A stretch of 64,000 nucleotides of DNA, taken from positions 868,001-932,000 of the forward strand of contig NC_010424.1 in NCBI RefSeq assembly GCF_000018425.1, written 5' to 3'. A program made the translations under genes and the position numbers. This stretch comes from Candidatus Desulforudis audaxviator MP104C (GTDB lineage Bacteria; Bacillota; Desulfotomaculia; Desulfotomaculales; Desulforudaceae). Below the pieces are notes generated by a model that was given only the letters and a program-made list of their open reading frames with translations, did not search any database and had not been told where the DNA came from. This document shows, in pieces, positions 35,575-44,079 of the stretch; the first letter of the stretch is position 1; each line of letters opens with the position of its first letter.

Positions 35575-36513
35575 GTGAAAATACTGGCTCCGGGACTAAA
35601 GCCGCACGACCTGATCGGCATCGTCGCCCCGGCCGGACCGTTGCATGAGCACGGTGTGTTGAACCGGGGGCTTGAAACGCTGCACAAACTGGGCTTCCGG
35701 ACTACGGTGGGCCGGCACGCCCTCGCCGGCTCCGGTTACTTGGCCGGTTCGGACGCCCAGCGGCTTGGCGATCTCACGGAAATGTTCTCCCGGCCCGAGG
35801 TGCGGGCGATCATTTGCCTCCGTGGTGGCTACGGCACCATGCGGCTGCTGGCTGATATCGACTACGGCTTGATCCGGGAGAACCCCAAAATCCTGGTGGG
35901 ATTCAGCGACATTACCGGGTTGCACCTGGCCATCCGCAAGCGGTGCGGACTGGTCACCTTTCACGGGCCGATGGTGTCGACCGACTTCGGGACACAATTG
36001 TCCGCCTTTACGCGGAACCATTTCTTGCAGGTTCTGACTGCCGGCGCGGGGCTGAGGCAAATCACCAACCCCCCGGACGGGCCGCGCCCGGTGACCATCA
36101 CTCCGGGCCAGGCCAGGGGGGAGTTGGTCGGCGGCAACCTGACCCTGGTGACCGCGCTTTTGGGCACCCCGTTCGAAATCGAAACCCGGGGCCGGATTCT
36201 GTTCCTAGAAGAGGTGGGGGAGAACCCGTACCGGCTGGACCGGATGCTCAGTCAACTCCGCCTGGCCGGTAAGCTGGCGGAAGCAGCCGGGGTGATCTTC
36301 GGTGAATGTGCGGGCTGCCGAACCGGCTCAACCGGGCAGGCCTTCAGCGTGGTGCAAGTTCTTAAGGACCGGTTGGGGGACCTGGGCGTCCCCTGCTTCT
36401 ACGGTTTGGCGATCGGACACGGGGCCCACCGGGCGACGCTGCCGCTGGGGGTGACGGCCACGATGGACGCCGACCGTCATACCCTGCACTTGAACGAACC
36501 AGCGGTGTGCTGA
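35575..36513 (+). CDS. LD-carboxypeptidase (muramoyltetrapeptide carboxypeptidase, S66)
   Basis: 312 residues of peptidase family S66. The enzyme trims the terminal D-amino acid of muramoyl tetrapeptides during wall recycling; some members act on microcin C or other L,D-bonds. Catalytic Ser111 is in LVGFSDITGLH, the glutamate in FLEEVGENPYRLDRM and the histidine in AIGHGAHRATLPLG. No signal peptide is present, so it acts in the cytoplasm. I choose the GTG at 35575, eight bases after GGGTGG; the frame is open from 35563. Confidence 0.92.
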   Translation: MKILAPGLKPHDLIGIVAPAGPLHEHGVLNRGLETLHKLGFRTTVGRHALAGSGYLAGSDAQRLGDLTEMFSRPEVRAIICLRGGYGTMRLLADIDYGLIRENPKILVGFSDITGLHLAIRKRCGLVTFHGPMVSTDFGTQLSAFTRNHFLQVLTAGAGLRQITNPPDGPRPVTITPGQARGELVGGNLTLVTALLGTPFEIETRGRILFLEEVGENPYRLDRMLSQLRLAGKLAEAAGVIFGECAGCRTGSTGQAFSVVQVLKDRLGDLGVPCFYGLAIGHGAHRATLPLGVTATMDADRHTLHLNEPAVC

Positions 36514-36604
36514 AGTCCTACAGGACCCGCCGTCGCCGCTGTCTTGCCGATCTAACCCGTGATTAGTGTAGCGATAAAAAACGGGTTTTGGGTAGGGGAA
36601 AAAC

Positions 36605-36769
36605 CTACTGAATCCGGGAAATATACCAGATACCAGCTAAGATGAGGGCGATCGAGAAGAACATGTGGAGTCGGCCGGCCTTGATTTGACCGGCCTTATC
36701 CTTTTTATGGCCCGTCCAGAATTGGTGGATGGCGGCGACCAAGATCAGACCCACAACCACGGTTTCCAT
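36605..36769 (-). CDS. 54-residue two-helix membrane protein
   Basis: This small gene has an ATG at 36769, AGGAG seven to eight bases before it, and a good promoter upstream (36811-36840). The product starts METVVVGLILVAAIHQFW, has a Lys-rich loop (HKKDKAGQIKAG) and ends FSIALILAGIWYISRIQ, so two membrane helices with a positive cytoplasmic turn. I do not recognise a family. The promoter, ribosome site and membrane pattern together make it a credible gene although it is very short. Confidence 0.7.
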   Translation of the reverse strand: METVVVGLILVAAIHQFWTGHKKDKAGQIKAGRLHMFFSIALILAGIWYISRIQ

Positions 36770-36810
36770 CAGTATCACTCCTAAAAACCCGTAAGGGGTC
36801 TTTAAAAAAC

Positions 36811-36840
36811 ATTATATTCCGGTACCGCGGTCCGGGACAA
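36811..36840 (-). promoter_or_regulatory. Promoter for the 54-residue membrane protein
   Basis: On the minus strand TTGTCC (36840-36835), 18 bases, TATAAT (36816-36811), 42 bases before the ATG. Confidence 0.65.
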
Positions 36841-36905
36841 GTATTAGTCCCCGGCGCGAGGTTATTCTTGCCAAAGCGAACCGGCCTTTTCAAATCGCCT
36901 GGCAG

Positions 36906-36914
36906 TGGTATAAT
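36906..36914 (+). promoter_or_regulatory. Extended -10 promoter for the MCP-like gene
   Basis: TGGTATAAT: perfect TATAAT (36909-36914) with an extended TG. No good -35. It lies about 92 bases before the GTG at 37006. Confidence 0.5.
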
Positions 36915-37005
36915 CTAAGGGAATTAGTTAATCGAGAGCGCTTCTTCACTGTATTGTATTGCCACGGACGGATGCCAAGACTGCCGGATGAAGGAAGTGC
37001 CGGTT

Positions 37006-38640
37006 GTGAACATCAGACAAAAGATCCTGACCGGGTATCTCATCGTCTTCTTGGCCTGCGTTTTTACCGGCGGTTTTGCGCTGCACAGCATGTACAAGAT
37101 GAAGGCCACCTACACCAACCTGATTGAAAACCGGGTGCACCTGGTCCACGAGACCCAGAACCTTTTACTGGCGTTCGAATACAAGGTGTTGATGATGCGT
37201 ACCTACTTCCTGACCGGGCTGCCGGAATGGAAGGAAGAGTTTCTGAACCAGAGTGCCAGGACGATGCAGGCCCTGGAGGAACTGGAAGACCAGATCACCA
37301 CGGACGCGGAGCGCGCCGTGTTTCTGCCCCTGTCGCAGTCCATCCGGAGCTTCGATGATAATTACGCCACCCCACAACTGGCGGTGCGTGAGGATCCCGC
37401 GCTGACGGAAGCGGAGAAAATGGCTCGAATCAAGGAACTGACCGTGCAGCAGCGAGGCACCGTTCGCCGGGTGATCTCCCAGGGTCAGGATTTCATCAAC
37501 TTCCAGCAGAAGCTTCTGAACGCCACAGTGGCCGAAAGCGCCGCCTGGGTGTCCCTGGTCACCGCATTCACGGCGGTGCTGCTGAGTGTGTCCCTGCTTC
37601 TGGGACTGGGGGCGGCGGTGTACATCTCCCGGACCATTTCGGAACCGCTGCGGCGGCTGGAGGAAGCCGCCGAGTTGGTGGGCACGGGTGACCTCACGGC
37701 CGGGGAAACCGGGGTCCTGTCCCACGATGAGGTCGGCCGGCTCGCCCGTTCCTTCGCCCGGATGACCGAACATTTCCGCCGTCTCGTCGAGAGGGTGCGC
37801 TGGGCGACCGACAGCGTGATCAAGCAGTCGGCGGAACTGGGGGCAAGCGCCCGGGAAGCCACGGCCTCGGCGGCTGCGACCAATGAAGCCGTTGAGGAGT
37901 TGTCCGTACGGATCACCAGTATTGTCAGGAGTGCCTCGGCGGTTGAAGAAAAGATCAGGAAAGTGTCGAAACAGGCGGTCGAGGTGGAAGAGGCAGCCCG
38001 GAAAATGCGCAAGCAGATGGACGTCACCAGCATGGTGGCCGAGCGGGCGAACCTGGCGGTGACGCAGATGATCGCCCGCCTGGACGACATCGGGAAGGTG
38101 GTGCGCTTTAGCACGGACCTGGCCGTCCAGGCCGGGAGCCTGGCGCGGGAAGTGGCCAGGGAATCCGCTTACATGTACAGGCCCGACGAAACCGGAGCCG
38201 AGTCAACTGAAGGGGGGGCTGGGGTCTGCGCCCCTTGCCCGCCGGAGCCCTTCCTGGCCTTAGCCGCCGAAACCGAGAAGCGTTCCCAGCAGACGTTGGC
38301 GGCGGCGGCCGAGATATCAGGGCTGGTTGAGGATCTGCGCGCCGCGGCCCAGGATGTGGCCGTTGCGCTGGCGGAGGAGCGCGGGTTCATCGTTCAGAAC
38401 CACGGCCTGGCGCGGGACGTCGCCGGGAGCCTGCCGGACGTGGTTTCGGCGGTGCACGTGATGTCGGAGTATTTCCGGGAGGTAAGTATTTTCATCATGA
38501 ACGTGATGCAGCATATGGAGGCGATCAGCGACGGTGTGGAGAAACAGAGCGACCTGATCACTGATATCGGCGAAGCGGCGTCCACTCTGGATTCCGCCGC
38601 GCGTGAGCTGCAGGAAGCCATTTCCGCGCTGAAGATGTAA
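37006..38640 (+). CDS. MCP-like membrane sensor with HAMP and altered signalling domain
   Basis: 544 residues. First membrane helix about 8-28 (YLIVFLACVFTGGFAL), an extracellular four-helix sensor of about 150 residues, second helix about 180-205, HAMP (about 205-260, ISRTISEPLRRLEEAAELVGT split at its turn), then long coiled-coil helices. The hairpin tip that binds CheA and CheW (family pattern [20 protein letters not shown]) is missing. In its place is a loop near residues 388-415 with PDETGAESTEGGAGVCAPC, including a CxxC at 408-411. It therefore probably does not feed the normal chemotaxis kinase. The GTG at 37006 follows AAGGAAGTG; an ATG at 36988 is the alternative. Confidence 0.82.
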   Translation: MNIRQKILTGYLIVFLACVFTGGFALHSMYKMKATYTNLIENRVHLVHETQNLLLAFEYKVLMMRTYFLTGLPEWKEEFLNQSARTMQALEELEDQITTDAERAVFLPLSQSIRSFDDNYATPQLAVREDPALTEAEKMARIKELTVQQRGTVRRVISQGQDFINFQQKLLNATVAESAAWVSLVTAFTAVLLSVSLLLGLGAAVYISRTISEPLRRLEEAAELVGTGDLTAGETGVLSHDEVGRLARSFARMTEHFRRLVERVRWATDSVIKQSAELGASAREATASAAATNEAVEELSVRITSIVRSASAVEEKIRKVSKQAVEVEEAARKMRKQMDVTSMVAERANLAVTQMIARLDDIGKVVRFSTDLAVQAGSLAREVARESAYMYRPDETGAESTEGGAGVCAPCPPEPFLALAAETEKRSQQTLAAAAEISGLVEDLRAAAQDVAVALAEERGFIVQNHGLARDVAGSLPDVVSAVHVMSEYFREVSIFIMNVMQHMEAISDGVEKQSDLITDIGEAASTLDSAARELQEAISALKM

Positions 38641-38737
38641 CCCGGGGAAATGAGCGGGCTTGTTGATCGGGGTGGAATTCAATATGAACGCCATCCTGTT
38701 GAGCTGGGTGCCGGCCGTATTTCTTCTGTCCGCACCA

Positions 38738-40405
38738 TCAGCGTTTCCGCTCCCGCCAGATGTCCAGGATCAGCCACAGGCTCAAAAAGGCCGAGATGGC
38801 GAACCCGAAAAGCCCCAGGCAGGAATGGCCGTAAATCAGCGGTGGGATGCCCGCGCTGATGATTACCGAGGAACCCATAATCAGCGCGCCCAGGACCACC
38901 CCCATGGTCAGGCGGTTCGCGGATTTGGCCAGGGATTTCTCGAGTCTGTCCGTGCCTTCGAACTTGACGAAGATTTCGCCCTTCTCCATGTGGTCCATAA
39001 TCCGGTCCAGGCGCTGGGGGAAGTTCTCCAGGAGCCGCACGGTGTTGGACCATTCAATTTTCAGCTTGCGGGCCGCCTCCGAGGGGCTGCCGCGCTCGAT
39101 GGTCAACTCGCGAAGATAGGGTTTGAGCAGGGCGACAGTGTCCAGGTTCGGGTAGATCTGCTGGCCCAGTCCCTCCATAGTCAGAAACGCCTTCGACATG
39201 AAGGCATACTGGGCCGGGATGGGGATGCGGTGCTGCTGGAAAACGGCCAGGAAATCCAGAAGCAGGCGGCCGGCGTTCCGGTGGCGCAGGTTGGTGGCAA
39301 AGAAGGTGTCCAGGAGTTCCCTGATGTCCCGCTGCAGCAGGGGCATGTTCCCGGCCCCGCGGACGCCGAACGCGTGCAGGGCGATGGTGGTCAGGTGTTC
39401 CTCGTCGCGGTGGATGATGGCCTGCAGCAAATCGACGATGTTCTGCCGCATGGAAAAAGTCAAGCGGCCCACCATCCCCCAGTCCAGAAGGCACAGCTGA
39501 CCGGACGGCGTTATGAGCACGTTTCCGGCGTGCGGGTCGGCGTGGAAGAAGCCGTCTTGCAGTATCTGGCGCACCTGGGTGTTGAACCCGGCTTCCGCCA
39601 GCCTCCGGCGCTGCACCAGGTCACCGGTGAAGTCGCCAACCTTGACGCCTTCGATCAACTCCGTGGTCAGCACCTTGCGGGTGGTGTAGGCGTCATAGAC
39701 TTTGGGGGCCGTGACCAAAGCGTCTTTTCCCATGGTGGAGCGGAAGATCCTGATGTTGGCCGCTTCTTTCAAAAAATTCAACTCGTTGTTGATGGTGCGG
39801 CGCAGTTCCTCGACCAGGGACGGCAGATTGTAGGGCCGCATGTCCGGGTAGCGATTGTGCAGCATATTGGCCAGGTAAGACAGGATTCTCAAGTCGGCTT
39901 GCACGGTGCTGTAGGCCTTTGGGCGGCGCACCTTGACGGCGACCGTTTCCCCGGTTTCACGCAGGACGGCGCGGTGAACCTGGGAGAGCGAGGCCGCGGC
40001 GAACGGCTTCTCGTCAAATTCCGAGAAAACGACATCCAGGGGCCCTAGGTCGGCGACGATCCGCTTTCTCACGTCGCCCGGGGGCTCGGGGGGAACGGAG
40101 TCCTGGAGTTTCTCCAATTCCACGATCAGTTCACCCGGTACCAGGTCGGGGCGCATACTCGCCACCTGGCCGAACTTGATGAAAGTGGTCCCCAGTTCCT
40201 CCAGTACGAGGCGGATCCGCTCGTAAATGGTGAGACCCCGGTCAACGCCCGTGATCCGTTTGGTCAACCCGAGATCGGGGAGATTATACCGGTCCACGAA
40301 ATCACGGAACCCGTACTTGATGAGAATGAAGACGATGCGGTTGAACCTGGTCAGTCCAACCAGCGGTTGGCGGGTCAGGTTGATTGACTCCCTATCGTTC
40401 AGCAT
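38738..40405 (-). CDS. UbiB/AarF-family atypical kinase (ABC1/ADCK)
   Basis: 555 residues with an ABC1-type protein-kinase-like fold and two C-terminal membrane helices (about 495-545). Motifs: the KxGQ loop in TTFIKFGQVASMRPD, the alanine-rich nucleotide loop AAASLSQVH, the catalytic HADPHAGNVLI and the metal-binding LLDWGMVG. UbiB proteins support quinone synthesis or lipid handling; in an anaerobe a menaquinone or lipid role is more likely than ubiquinone, and this is inference. The ATG at 40405 is preferred because it follows AAGGGGATTAGG; a TTG at 40432 has no ribosome site. Confidence 0.9.
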   Translation of the reverse strand: MLNDRESINLTRQPLVGLTRFNRIVFILIKYGFRDFVDRYNLPDLGLTKRITGVDRGLTIYERIRLVLEELGTTFIKFGQVASMRPDLVPGELIVELEKLQDSVPPEPPGDVRKRIVADLGPLDVVFSEFDEKPFAAASLSQVHRAVLRETGETVAVKVRRPKAYSTVQADLRILSYLANMLHNRYPDMRPYNLPSLVEELRRTINNELNFLKEAANIRIFRSTMGKDALVTAPKVYDAYTTRKVLTTELIEGVKVGDFTGDLVQRRRLAEAGFNTQVRQILQDGFFHADPHAGNVLITPSGQLCLLDWGMVGRLTFSMRQNIVDLLQAIIHRDEEHLTTIALHAFGVRGAGNMPLLQRDIRELLDTFFATNLRHRNAGRLLLDFLAVFQQHRIPIPAQYAFMSKAFLTMEGLGQQIYPNLDTVALLKPYLRELTIERGSPSEAARKLKIEWSNTVRLLENFPQRLDRIMDHMEKGEIFVKFEGTDRLEKSLAKSANRLTMGVVLGALIMGSSVIISAGIPPLIYGHSCLGLFGFAISAFLSLWLILDIWRERKR

Positions 40406-40647
40406 TACAAGGCCTAATCCCCTTGCCTTCAAAAAAGTGACAGCGCACGACCAATCTCTAAGAATAGCCTAACAGCTTTTCACCGTCAAATAAAGCGGCA
40501 ACGAGTCGATTTCGGCGTTTTCCAGACAGGGATAGGCTTTCCTATAGGGATCCAGAAGCGGTCGCTTTGCCTCCCGTTGTCTGATTTGGAAATTACTTCG
40601 GTGCTCCACTCCGAATATCCTCTACACGGGGACCCAATACTGAGGTT

Positions 40648-41712
40648 ATGGAAAAGAGCGTGGGGGCCTTTCAGATCGCGAGTGCCTACATAGGGGTCAC
40701 GATCGGGGCGGGTTTTGCCTCCGGCCAGGAAGTGCTCCAGTTCTTCACTTTTTTCGGCCTGAACGGCATCCCGGCCATCATCCTGGCCAGCATTCTTTTC
40801 GTATTCTTCGGCGCCGTGATCCTTGACCTAGGCAGAAGGCTTAACGCCACATCGCACCTTGAGGTGCTTCGTTATAGCGGCGGGAAGCACCTGAGCGTCC
40901 TCACGGACGCCGTGACCACCTTCTTCCTTTTTGGGTCCTTTTCGGCCATGGCGGCCGGCGCCGCCGCGGTGGTCTCACAGCAATTCGGTTTCCCCGCCGT
41001 CTGGGGAAGCGTGACGATGGTGGGGGTCAGCACCGTCACCGTTATCCTGGGTCTTAGGGCCCTGGTGTCGGCGTTGAGCTTCGTTGTTCCGCTCCTGCTC
41101 ATCGTCGTCCTGGGAGTGGTGGCGGTGACCCTCGCCGCCAATCCCGTCAGCTTTGCCGGACTGCTCATCGTGAGCCAGCCCTGGAACGCCGTGGTTCCCT
41201 TCTGGGCGCTTTCCGCCCTGACCTACGTTTCCTACAATATCGTCATTGCTGTGGCCGTCCTGACCCCCCTGGGGGCCCTCGCCAAAAGAGGACGCGCTCT
41301 CACTCAGGGCGCACTGGCGGGTGGGATCGGGCTCGGCATCGGGCTGCTGGCCATCAACCTAGCCATAGTAGCGGTGCCTCAGGCCGGGGCTCTTCCCATC
41401 CCCATGGCCTTCATCGCGGCGATCATCTCCCCCTTCCTTGGCTTCATCTACTCCTTCGCGCTCCTGGCCGCCATCTACACCACGGCCGTGGGTGCGCTGT
41501 ACGGATTTGCCGCCCGTCTGGCACCGGTGGAGAGCACCCGCTTTCGCCTCACGGCCCTAATCGCCGGCTCGGCGGCCCTGTTCGCGGCCCAACTGGGCTT
41601 TCAATCCCTGGTGCGCTACCTCTATTCCGCCGTGGGTATCGTCGGCATTATCCTCCTGGCTGGTCTTACCTATACCTTCATCAGGGAACGCTACCGGGAG
41701 TTGGTCCCCTAA
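40648..41712 (+). CDS. YkvI-type membrane transporter (APC superfamily-like)
   Basis: 354 residues with about ten hydrophobic helices. The start GAFQIASAYIGVTIGAGFASGQEVLQF is typical of the YkvI family, a group of LeuT-fold-like transporters with no known substrate. The unwound first helix (VTIGAGFASG) resembles the ligand site of amino-acid transporters. The protein is complete. It is divergent from the UbiB-like gene and has a terminator 48 bases after its stop. Confidence 0.82.
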   Translation: MEKSVGAFQIASAYIGVTIGAGFASGQEVLQFFTFFGLNGIPAIILASILFVFFGAVILDLGRRLNATSHLEVLRYSGGKHLSVLTDAVTTFFLFGSFSAMAAGAAAVVSQQFGFPAVWGSVTMVGVSTVTVILGLRALVSALSFVVPLLLIVVLGVVAVTLAANPVSFAGLLIVSQPWNAVVPFWALSALTYVSYNIVIAVAVLTPLGALAKRGRALTQGALAGGIGLGIGLLAINLAIVAVPQAGALPIPMAFIAAIISPFLGFIYSFALLAAIYTTAVGALYGFAARLAPVESTRFRLTALIAGSAALFAAQLGFQSLVRYLYSAVGIVGIILLAGLTYTFIRERYRELVP

Positions 41713-41760
41713 TATTCTGGCCCGGTCCATAAGGCCGCAAACAACGCCAGCAAAAACCCG

Positions 41761-41788
41761 AAACCCCGTCCCACAGGGGTGGGGTTTT
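41761..41788 (+). terminator. Terminator after the YkvI gene
   Basis: AAACCCC pairs with GGGGTTT around CGTCCCACAGGGGT-type inner pairs (41761-41788), followed by T residues (GGGGTTTT). Confidence 0.65.
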
Positions 41789-41847
41789 AGGCGACTCCCG
41801 TCCACGAAACAGCCATCAACTGAAGTGATCCAAGCAACCAAAACACC

Positions 41848-41873
41848 AAGGCCTCCCGATCCCGGGAGGCCTT
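41848..41873 (-). terminator. Terminator downstream of tRNA-Leu
   Basis: AAGGCCTCCC (41848-41857) and GGGAGGCCTT (41864-41873), perfect 10-bp arms with a 6-base loop. In the minus direction it lies 14 bases past the 3' end of tRNA-Leu; the following GGTGTTTT has a short T-run. Confidence 0.65.
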
Positions 41874-41887
41874 GTCTTAATCCGGTT

Positions 41888-41974
41888 TGGTGCGGCAGAG
41901 AGGATTTGAACCTCCACGAGCGTACTGCCCACTAGATCCTGAATCTAGCGCGTCTGCCATTCCGCCACTGCCGC
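41888..41974 (-). tRNA. tRNA-Leu (anticodon CAG)
   Basis: 87 bases including an encoded CCA (41888-41890). Acceptor arms GCGGCAG and CTGCCGC pair fully, the discriminator is A, the anticodon loop reads TTCAGGA in a CTAGA/TCTAG stem, and there is a long variable arm as expected for tRNA-Leu (class II). It reads CUG codons. Confidence 0.95.
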
Positions 41975-41999
41975 ACGGATGTCACTTTTGACAAACCCT

Positions 42000-42029
42000 A
42001 TGATAGCACAGGACGATGGCCATTGTCAA
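42000..42029 (-). promoter_or_regulatory. tRNA-Leu promoter
   Basis: Minus strand: TTGACA (42029-42024), 18 bases, TATCAT (42005-42000), about 26 bases before the tRNA. Confidence 0.7.
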
Positions 42030-42127
42030 TGCGTCCTGGAGCGTCCGTGTTAACGGCGCAAGGGGCCCGTGGCGTTGTTGCAGGTCACTGCCTCGAAGGC
42101 GGTTGCCCGGTATCCCCACGCCCCGGC

Positions 42128-42742
42128 CTACCTGATCGGGTACCGGAAATTGAAATGCGAGCGGGTGACCCGGCGGAGCCGAAGGACGTAAAGCCCGGCG
42201 AAAACGGTGCCGGCGGCGGCGAAGACTATGGCTTCGGTGACCTGCGCGGGGTTCGGCAGGTGGGGGTGCGTCCCGACCCCGTAGTCCAGAAAGTCGTTTA
42301 GCACGAACCAGCCGATCACGATCAGCCAGAGCCGACGGGCGGGCCTGAGGATGGGGAGGAAGACTGCACCCTGGACGACCATACCTAGGTGGAAGATTAT
42401 CAGCAAGTAGTTTTCCAGGGTGGCGGCCCCTCCAGTGAACAGGTGGTAGCCGGTGACCAGCACGGTCCAAGCCCCGTACTTGATCAGGCCCAGAAAGGTG
42501 ATCGCCTCCAGCCAGGAAGTGGGACGGCCGCTCAACCGCAGGATGAGCACCAGGACAAACAGCGAAACCACCAGCGGGCCGTCCGGAATGAACGGCCACA
42601 AGCGCCACGGGGCAGCCGCCAGATGCCCGGCGTACCAGTAGTAACCGTATGCGGCGCCGGCCAGGTTGACGAGAATTAGGACCAGAACCATCCAGGTTCT
42701 GGAAAGGATGGCGCCGGCCAACTCCTTTGACTGTAAGAACAC
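42128..42742 (-). CDS. DUF1405 (YpjA-like) membrane protein
   Basis: 204 residues with about six hydrophobic helices. The pattern AGAAYGYYWYAGHLAAAPWRLWPFIPDGPL and the later YLLIIFHLGMVVQGAVFLP match DUF1405 (YpjA of Bacillus), whose role is unknown. The reading frame is open to 43102 but that part overlaps the thi4 gene in another frame, so I start at the GTG at 42742, with GTGAGG about eight bases upstream. A TTG and an ATG further in would remove part of the first helix. Confidence 0.8.
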   Translation of the reverse strand: MFLQSKELAGAILSRTWMVLVLILVNLAGAAYGYYWYAGHLAAAPWRLWPFIPDGPLVVSLFVLVLILRLSGRPTSWLEAITFLGLIKYGAWTVLVTGYHLFTGGAATLENYLLIIFHLGMVVQGAVFLPILRPARRLWLIVIGWFVLNDFLDYGVGTHPHLPNPAQVTEAIVFAAAGTVFAGLYVLRLRRVTRSHFNFRYPIR

Positions 42743-42918
42743 GTTGGAGACCTCACTTCCCGCTGACGGTGTTTTCCCAGGCGGGCCGCTTTTTGTTGCT
42801 CCGGGGAGTACTTTGACCGGCAAGCCACCGGAAAAGACGTTATTCGGGAATATTTGGTTCACCAGTGACGCGGCGGAGACGGTCAGGTTACTGGTCTGGT
42901 TATCACCGGACGCCTGCG

Positions 42919-43698
42919 CTATACCTTCAACCGGTCGATGATCATTTCCGCCACGCGTCTTCCGGAGAGGACCATACCCCCGAAAACAGCGCCCATCCGG
43001 TACCCGCCATGGACGGCGTTGGCGGCCATTCCAACCACGTACAGGCCGGGAAATATTTCGCTGGTGTTCTCCATGATCTGTGCCTCGCCAAGGTCGGCCC
43101 ACATCGGCTTTTCACCCTGCACCTTCCCCGATGGGGTGTCGAGCTGTACCCCCGCCTTCCGGGCGAGGACGCCGACCACGGAAACATCGTGTCCGGTGGC
43201 GTCCACTACGAACTTTGACCGGGTGGCGATGGGATCCACGTGCAGCCCGCTGATCTCGACTGCGCTCCAGTTCAGCACCAGGCCCGACACCCGGTTGTTG
43301 TGCAGTACCACGTCCTCGACAGTCAAAAGGTTCATGATATTTGCTCCGGCCCGGCAAGCGCCCAGGGTGAGCGCGGCGACACATTCCACCGACGAGGCCG
43401 TGTAGTAGTTGTCCCGGTACTTCTTGATCGTGACCCCGAACTCTTCAAAAACAGGGCGAGCGGTTTCCTGGAAAACGATCTCGTTCATCATCGCGGCGCC
43501 ACCCCACATCCCGCCGCCGACGCTCAGCTTGCGCTCGTAGACCGTGGTTTTGAGCCCGGCCCGGGCCAGGTAGTAGGCGGCCGTCAACCCTGACGGCCCC
43601 CCGCCGACGATTTCCACATCCACTTCCAGGCAGGAGAGCAGTCTGGTCACATAACTTTCGATGATGGCCCGGGAGATAATTGTTTCATCAAGCTTCAT
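42919..43698 (-). CDS. thi4: Thi4-type thiazole synthase (sulfide-dependent type)
   Basis: 259 residues. Thi4 makes the thiazole of thiamine from NAD, glycine and sulfur. The FAD/NAD-binding start VEIVGGGPSGLTAAYYLA and the GGGMWGGAAM loop are clear. Yeast Thi4 donates sulfur from a cysteine and dies in the act; at that place (motif C-M-D-P in yeast) this protein has His153 in GLHVDPIA, as in the archaeal enzymes that use free sulfide with iron and turn over repeatedly. That suits an anaerobic, sulfide-rich habitat. The ATG at 43698 follows a G-rich tract (GGGGGG) about ten bases away. I saw no TPP riboswitch upstream. Confidence 0.92.
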   Translation of the reverse strand: MKLDETIISRAIIESYVTRLLSCLEVDVEIVGGGPSGLTAAYYLARAGLKTTVYERKLSVGGGMWGGAAMMNEIVFQETARPVFEEFGVTIKKYRDNYYTASSVECVAALTLGACRAGANIMNLLTVEDVVLHNNRVSGLVLNWSAVEISGLHVDPIATRSKFVVDATGHDVSVVGVLARKAGVQLDTPSGKVQGEKPMWADLGEAQIMENTSEIFPGLYVVGMAANAVHGGYRMGAVFGGMVLSGRRVAEMIIDRLKV

Positions 43699-44079
43699 TA
43701 AGATAAACCCCCCATTAAATATTAGTTACATTCCAAGATTTATAGTTTTATTCTCTCTATACCTCGAATACGCTGTCATCCCTGCAAATCCTGCCGGATA
43801 CTCTTATGTTGCCCGGGGACGTGACCGGGTTTTTTTGAACCGCTGCCAAAGAGAAGAGCAGGCAAACGGTGGTGAAATCATAAACGAGAAGATTGGTCGG
43901 CGAGAACCATGCCGAAGGGGGCGATGAGGTTTTGGTTTTCAGTATCCGGGATGAGTTCAATCCGTGCAATACCCGTGGAATTATGGTACGCTGTCGGCGA
44001 GGGATGGGCCGGTACAAGCATCAGTCCGAGTCAAGCACGGCTTTTGCGAATGAGAGATTCTTGGACGGGGGAGTGACCG
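43699..44079 (+). other. Leader region before the antiporter genes, with an internal terminator
   Basis: This 381-base divergent gap lies between thi4 (minus) and the KhtT-like gene (plus). In the plus direction it has the terminator at 43811-43836, then more than 240 bases before the start. The stretch after it contains matched blocks such as CTGCC and GGCAG and other pairing possibilities, so a regulated leader is possible. I compared it from memory with TPP, cyclic-di-AMP (ydaO), cyclic-di-GMP and cobalamin riboswitches and could not match any. No coding sequence is convincing here. Confidence 0.45.
43811..43836 (+). terminator. Strong rho-independent terminator upstream of the antiporter genes
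   Basis: CCCGG (43812-43816) and CCGGG (43825-43829) with an 8-base loop, directly followed by seven Ts (43830-43836). No plus-strand gene precedes it, so it ends either a small RNA or an attenuated leader of the KhtT/KhtU operon. Confidence 0.75.

Noticed and set aside
42743-43102. Extension of the DUF1405 frame into the thi4 gene
   Set aside because: The extension overlaps a well-supported gene and has no ribosome site at its start; the first 120 codons do not resemble the family.
43699-43760. TPP riboswitch before thi4
   Set aside because: Expected for a thiamine gene, but neither the CTGAGA block nor the helix pattern is present on the minus strand.
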